Positions 58,801-64,000 of a DNA stretch of 64,000 nucleotides are shown piece by piece (positions within the stretch are counted from its first letter, which is position 1; every line of letters starts with the position of its first letter). Origin of the DNA: Saccharomycodes ludwigii (taxonomy: Eukaryota; Ascomycota; Saccharomycetes; Saccharomycodales; Saccharomycodaceae); NCBI RefSeq assembly GCF_020623625.1, contig NC_060200.1:1976501-2040500 (forward strand), written 5' to 3'. The position numbers were made by a program, and so were the translations under genes. The notes under the pieces were generated by a model, which searched no databases, was not told where the DNA came from, and saw only the letters and a program-made list of their open reading frames with translations.

Positions 58801-59265
58801 TTTCTCTCCCCTTTTCTTTTTCCTTTTCTTTTTCCTCCAATGTTTTAAGCCGCTAATATTTTTAATTTAAAACGGATGTAAAATTGTTTATTGTTGGTAT
58901 TTTTTTTTTTATTAAAAAAGAGGGAGAAAAAAAAAAAAAAAAAAAAAAATTTTTAAATTAAAATAGCAAGTTTTTATTTGTATTATTATTATTATTATTA
59001 CTATTACTAAAAAAAACCATCCACGCAATCTAGCAATGGTGTAAAGATGTTAGGTAACTTATAATGCGAAAAACACTCGGACTTACTTAGGCTTTATTAT
59101 TGTCCTTTTCAATGAAAGTCAGGGACTTAAATCATTTTATACGTCTCAGAAATTAATAGTACTTTTTAACATAGCTTTTATTAAAATTTCCATTGTAATC
59201 ATTAACATATCAGTTCCTCATTTTAATACTAATAATAATCAATCCTATACATTCATAATTACATA
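58801..59265. other. SWP82 upstream / MSB1 downstream region
   Basis: About 465 bases, with poly-A/T (58899-58955) and an ATT repeat (58981-59001). The 59020-59200 segment is less repetitive, but no RNA signature was found. Confidence 0.5.
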
Positions 59266-60641
59266 TCAAATTCCAAAATCTCCCCCACGAATTTGATCAT
59301 ACAACTGTTTTCTCCCCTTACTTTTATAAACGTTACCACTATGTAACTTATTAACTCTCGGAGCAACTGGCATTTCGCTTACCACTTTAGAAACAATAGG
59401 ATTCTCCATTTCATCGGCTTCTGCATTCGGACCATACGTATTTCTAGGTATGTATTGTTGTTGTTTTGATGGAATTGGACCTCCCCAATTCATGTTATTA
59501 TGATGCATTGGCGGTTGCTGCTGTCGATATGGCGAAGTAGGCATGTTTTGCATACTATTGGCTCTTGGCATTTGTGCATTATACATATTTGGAGGAGATG
59601 TTGGCATCATACTATTGTTGGATGGTGTTTGTCTGTATGGTGACACACTTCCTCGCTGATATTGTGGAGAAGGCGGCATATTCATCATAGTATTAGCTCT
59701 TGGTGGAGAAGACGCTACAGTATTTGTTCCTGGAGAGCCACTGACAACAATCATTGGTGGCACTGCAGATAAATTTTTCTGTACCGGGAAATTACCATTG
59801 ATGCCCCTCCCTCTAGGTTGAAACTCATTTTGCTGTGGTTGTGTTTGGTGTATTCGCAATTGAGGGTTGCTTTCTACTCTTGGGATAACATACGGATTCC
59901 TGTTTGCAGACGCCTTTTGCTTATTTTGATTAATGGCATTGCGATCAGCGTTATTATCTTGTTTTTGGTATGCCATTTGTGGGGATGTAAATGAATGGCT
60001 AGGTTGCCCCATTCCTACTCTATTTTCTACATAAACAGGCGAAGGTGAGCGACCATGCGGAGATGAAGAACGGTTTTGTGGAGACGGCGATCGACCCCGT
60101 GAAGCTACAAGTCCTGCACCAGCTTCATATTGAGGTGAATACGACACCTGTGATTGTAAACCACAAGTGTTACCAGTGCCTCCCTGTATCCTCGGTTGAG
60201 GAGACTTTGCATGTTGCACAACAATATTTCCAGTACCAAAATTACTTGCGGTATTATTATTAGGAGTGCCTGGTGATGGTGATGTACCTCTGTTGTAAGG
60301 TGATGGTGATGTACCTCTGTTGTAAGGTGATGGTGATGTACCTCTGTTGTAAGGTGATGGTGACGTACCTCTGTTGTAAAATGATGGTGACGTACCCCCA
60401 TTGTAAGGTGATGGTGACATACCTCCATTGTAAGGTGATGGTGACATACCTCCATTGTAAGGTGATGGTGATTTTGTTTGGGGAATAACTACATTGTTAT
60501 TATATGAGGATGGATGCATTGGCGACCTGTTAGTGTTCATATTATTATGGCCGTTGTTGTACGGAGACGGAGGATTTACTGGGGGATTAACAGTATTGTG
60601 GTTGTATGAAGATGGCATTGCCCCAGCTCTGGCAATATTTA

Positions 60642-60693
<52 letters not shown>

Positions 60694-63600
60694 CGGAGAT
60701 GGGGATCTTGGGTGCTCACTGTTTAGGGTATGTTGTTGCATAAATTTTGGCGAGCCTTTTTGGTAAGTGTTCATAGGGGAAGCTGAAGCAATGGGAGGGT
60801 GATCACCAGTGTATGAATATTGTTCTGAAAACTGATCTTTTTTATAAGGATTCGACACAGGAGAAGGGGGTCTGTGGGTTATTCTTAAAGGAGATTCTGA
60901 ATTTAATTCATTTAAAGCATAATCCATATGATTGTCGTGTGATCTACCACGTCGCTCCGATTGCTGCTGAGCATAAAAATCCCTATTCTTAGCAGCATTG
61001 GGATATTGATCATTTGGATATTGATACTGTTCATGTTGTTGTTGTTGCGGCATGGCAACTCTACAATTTTCACCGGCGTCATCATTGACTAAATAACTTA
61101 AAGACTCTACACTCCCCAAATTCAAGGGCTTTATTAAGGAATTTGTCTCATTGCCACCTTGTTCTTCTTCACTGTTTTGTGTAACTATTGTATTTGAATC
61201 ATATCTACTACTAGTAACCCTAATTTCTTCCTCGGGTTTATAATGGGGCGTATTTTGTCTCTTTTGGGTTAAATTCCTATCAAATTGATATATTTGAGAT
61301 GTCAAATCGTCAACAGCGTCACTTAAATCATCAGCCTCTAAATCAATAACTTCTACTTGTCTATCAATAGTCCCAGAATTGTTTTTAGCAGTAAATCTTT
61401 CATTATGGCGCGAATCTTTTTCATAGGGTGGTTCTTCTTCCTTCATTGCTTGGTTCTGCTGCCGCTGTTGCTCTATTTGTTTCTTTTGAAGTTTAGCTAA
61501 TAGTGTTTTTTGCTTCTGCTCTTCTTCGTGTAAACGTTTTTTCTCCTCTTCCTCTTGTAAACGATTTTTTTCTAATTGCCTTTGTTCACGTTCCAGTTCA
61601 TATTTTCTAATATCTTCGTCTTCCACCTGGATCGCATCTAAAATTGGTAAATCAATCGCAAAATTATCATCACCAAGTTCAAGTGGAGGCAATTCGTATT
61701 CGCCTGGTTTTAATAAACTAAATGATGAAATAACTCTATCTGAATTTTTTGATTGTTCATGAATTGATGGTTGTTGCAACATATTCGTTTTTTGTTCTAA
61801 AGACGGAGTAATTCTATTGCTGTCTTTTAAATCAGACAAGTCTCCATTATTCTTATTAAATGCAGTAGTTTGTTTAGCTGGGCTTAAAAGACTTTCTCCC
61901 CTCTCCTCCAAGTATGCATCACTTGCCACATCAGGGGATGGTTCTAAAGAGGTTATACTTGTTTCGCTCTTCTTTCTTAAGTTGTTTAACGGATTCCACT
62001 TAGCCAACTTATGCTCAATGGAATGAACGCTGGTTTCAGCTTTATGTTGCTTGCGTAGTTGAGGACCCAGCTCCGGTTCAAAGTTTTTAGATCGCGGTAT
62101 ATGTGTCATTGACTTTTCCATGTTTAATTTCTGAAACTTTTCATAAACTGGTGTAGCGTTCCTTTTATCACCTTTAGCAGTATCATGAATCTTATCTATA
62201 GCACTGTTTTTCTTTTCCTTTGTGCCATTCAAGGTTAAATTATTAGCACTACTAGTAGCGTTCAATCTCGTTATGTAATCTAGTGTTTTATCTGATTCTT
62301 CTATAATAACCCACTTTTTAAACCCATCAAATTCAAATTCTGAAATCAATGATCTTCCAAATATCTTTTTTTTAAAAGAAGTTTGTTCATTAGATATAGA
62401 AGACATCCAGGTCCAAATGAAGTAATCATCTATATCTACTCTTTTAATTTCTATCTCGTCTTTAACATTAACTTTCTTAAGGGGAGGCACACATCTTTTC
62501 TTAGCCCAACCAGCTTGGAATGTTGAGTGCTTGGTTGTCATTTCCTTCATTAATTTTTTGCTTTGTTTAGACATTTTTTTGCTAACTGCTTCAACAGTGT
62601 CTCTTTTTTTGTTGTTAAACAAACTTTTCAAAATGGCATAATCTTCTCTAGTCCCAAAATCGTTTGGATTATCAAAATTTAAACAATTGCCACATCTTTC
62701 AAACAAAGACCATGGCTTCTTAGAAAATTTAGTGGTTTTTAAGGTCACCAATGGAACCGTCAATATTGTGCTTGATCCAGTATACCATGAATTGGAATTT
62801 GGTGGATATTCGTTATCGTATAAAACGTGGCGTAAACTTTTAGGGAAATCCAATGGGAGATTATCCATCGGTTTGTGAGATGATTCCTTTTCAGGCGGCA
62901 GGAAACTTTTGATGAAGGCCATAGTTAAGTGAAAAACAGCATTTGAAGCTGGTAGCCATTCGGCTAAACCTTGTTCGTATGAATTATTCCCCAATTTCTT
63001 AATATCTTGCAATTGGGCACTGCTAAAATCCAAAGATTTAGCACTTGACTGATGCTGTTGGTGTTGATTGGATCCGTTCGTGATGTTTTGAGCTTCGCAT
63101 GAAAATGCCCAAATAGCGCACATACGTGATATTTTTCTAGCACTTAATTTGTTTATTTTAGAATTAGAAGCAAACGCAACCAACAAATCAAAAAAATCGT
63201 AAACCAACGAGGCATGATCAGGCGATTTCAAACATTTAGGCATGATTTCTAGAAACGCCCGCTGAGGATAATGCATTTTTTTTTCCTTTTTCAGAAATTT
63301 ATTATATGCTTCCCAACCAATAATTTCACCGTTGGGTAATCTACACCATATATATTTTAGAGTTTGAAATAGTGTATCTGGCGTTGTTTTTTGAACAATT
63401 TTTAATATCTTAGCATCATTTGATAGTGGGACACCATTACCCAACGGGAAAATAGAATTTAAAAATTTCAATAAATTCTCGTTGGTTTGTTCCTTTCTAA
63501 AAGGCAAAAATAAATATTCTATATCCAACGAGGCTTTCAACTGTGTAGTTATTATATGAACTAATGATTTTACATTGCTTGGTTTGAATTCATGGAAAAA

Positions 63601-63702
63601 CTCAAATTCATCATCTTCATCATCCTCAAGATTTAAATTATTTGGATTTTTCTTTTTAGTAAGTTTCTCGGTACTGGGTAATGGTTTATTAGTATCAACC
63701 AT
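59266..63702 (-). CDS. MSB1: Msb1-like morphogenesis protein
   Basis: The 1478-residue protein matches S. cerevisiae Msb1 (1137 residues) in its N-terminal half: 'DEFEFFHEFKPSNVKSLVHI', 'LFQTLKYIWCRLPNGEIIGW', 'SPDHASLVYDFFDLLVAFAS' and 'MTTKHSTFQAGWAKKRC'. It matches again at the very end, 'NKLHSGNVYKSKGRKQLYDQ' then 'IRGGDFGI'. Msb1 acts at bud sites with Cdc42, Rho1 and formins to regulate polarised growth. The C-terminal half is disordered, with a charged coiled coil (about 665-740), an Asn run and seven near-identical 9-residue SPSPYNRGT-type repeats. MSB1 is YOR188W, so it lies outside the chromosome XII/VI weave. Confidence 0.93.
60272..60470. repeat. 27-bp coding minisatellite in MSB1, about 7 copies
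   Basis: Seven in-frame 27-base units plus a partial one encode SPSPYN(R/G)G(T/M). The unit length is a multiple of three, so copy changes keep the frame. The right-hand copies differ (GG/M instead of RG/T), suggesting two expansion phases. Confidence 0.9.
60642..60692. repeat. (ATT)n coding repeat (poly-Asn in Msb1)
   Basis: In-frame trinucleotide tract encoding about 16 Asn in the disordered C-terminal half. Confidence 0.85.
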
Positions 63703-64000
63703 TTTTTTTGTTTTGTTTTGTTTTGTTTTGTTTTGTTTTGTCTGTTAATATTTATTGTTTTGTTTTGTCTATTAATATTTAGTGTTTTGCTTCACACGAC
63801 AGCTATAGAACAAAATGTCAGAAAAAGGCCTTTTTCAATGTTACAATCAAATTAAAGAAATAAATAGATAAATAGATAAATAAATAAATAGATAAATAAA
63901 ATGTTTTCAATTGCTAGCGTATAATATTTTTGATGAAACGCCCATTTTTATTTCAAAAAAAGTTTAGCGGATAATTGAGTAAAAAATTATATAGATGAGA
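63703..64000. other. MSB1 upstream region (to window edge)
   Basis: About 300 bases: the pentamer repeat, a TAAA/GATA tetramer tract (63858-63900) and AT-rich sequence. No gene start on the plus strand has support. Confidence 0.5.
63706..63740. repeat. (TTTTG)n pentamer repeat at the MSB1 start
   Basis: About six TTTTG units ((CAAAA)n on the MSB1 strand) run to the ATG. A second block follows at 63757-63768, within a roughly 22-base imperfect duplication ending TTAATATTTA. Confidence 0.85.

Noticed and set aside
1-64000. CRISPR arrays, operons or toxin-antitoxin type systems
   Set aside because: None found. The 27-bp repeats in MSB1 have no spacers and are coding, and gene content is that of a eukaryotic nuclear chromosome.

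Overview
The window is nuclear DNA of an AT-rich budding yeast (Saccharomycotina). Coding sequence is intron-poor, intergenic regions are full of A/T homopolymers and microsatellites, and proteins carry Asn, Asp and Glu runs. I recognise 28 of the 29 protein-coding genes by family, plus one tRNA gene and one intron-containing U3 snoRNA gene. I see no intact transposon, LTR element or CRISPR array.

Gene order gives the best clue to the lineage. Positions 1-7719 carry YRB30, RAD54, SUT1 and YIP5 in the order and strands I remember for S. cerevisiae YGL164C-YGL161C (chromosome VII). From SPC3 (10530) to the SWP82-like gene (58800) the window weaves together two S. cerevisiae regions, chromosome XII YLR066W-YLR080W and chromosome VI YFL041W-YFL049W. 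The order and relative strand of each are preserved, and shared members (LAM5/LAM6, EMP46/EMP47) appear once. That is the pattern expected of a yeast that branched before, or without, the whole-genome duplication. A Saccharomycodaceae-like or other non-WGD yeast would fit, but I cannot name the species.

Layout: 1-7719 is the chromosome VII-like block (RanGTP binding, recombinational repair, sterol-uptake regulator, Rab-interacting membrane protein). 7720-10529 is a breakpoint with a divergent sugar-transporter-like gene and a possible small secreted peptide. 10530-18485 holds SPC3, PET309, FYV7 and MEF1. 18486-28001 is an inserted or rearranged section with carnitine acetyltransferase YAT1, U3, tRNA-Thr(AGT), FET5-like multicopper oxidase and one unrecognised gene. 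28002-58800 is the woven block: MED14, LAM6, RFU1, OTU1, BUD20, RPL10, SEC53, FMP32, MET22, FMP25, BOS1, SIC1, RGD2, a selenoprotein-W-like gene, EMP47/46 and SWP82. 59266-63702 is MSB1.

The genes are ordinary housekeeping genes and form no operon-like system. Several promoters appear to keep recognisable budding-yeast logic: an MCB box at RAD54, Swi5/Ace2 cores at SIC1, an Aft1 core at FET5, Tbf1-like motifs near U3 and a Rap1-like site at RPL10. The most unusual items are a GC-richer hairpin with a UUCG cap between MED14 and LAM6, the transporter that has lost family signature residues, the small signal-peptide-like ORF behind a clean TATA box, the unrecognised 516-residue gene, and the paired 18-bp composite element upstream of EMP47. 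Family and gene-order statements come from memory of S. cerevisiae; no database search was run.
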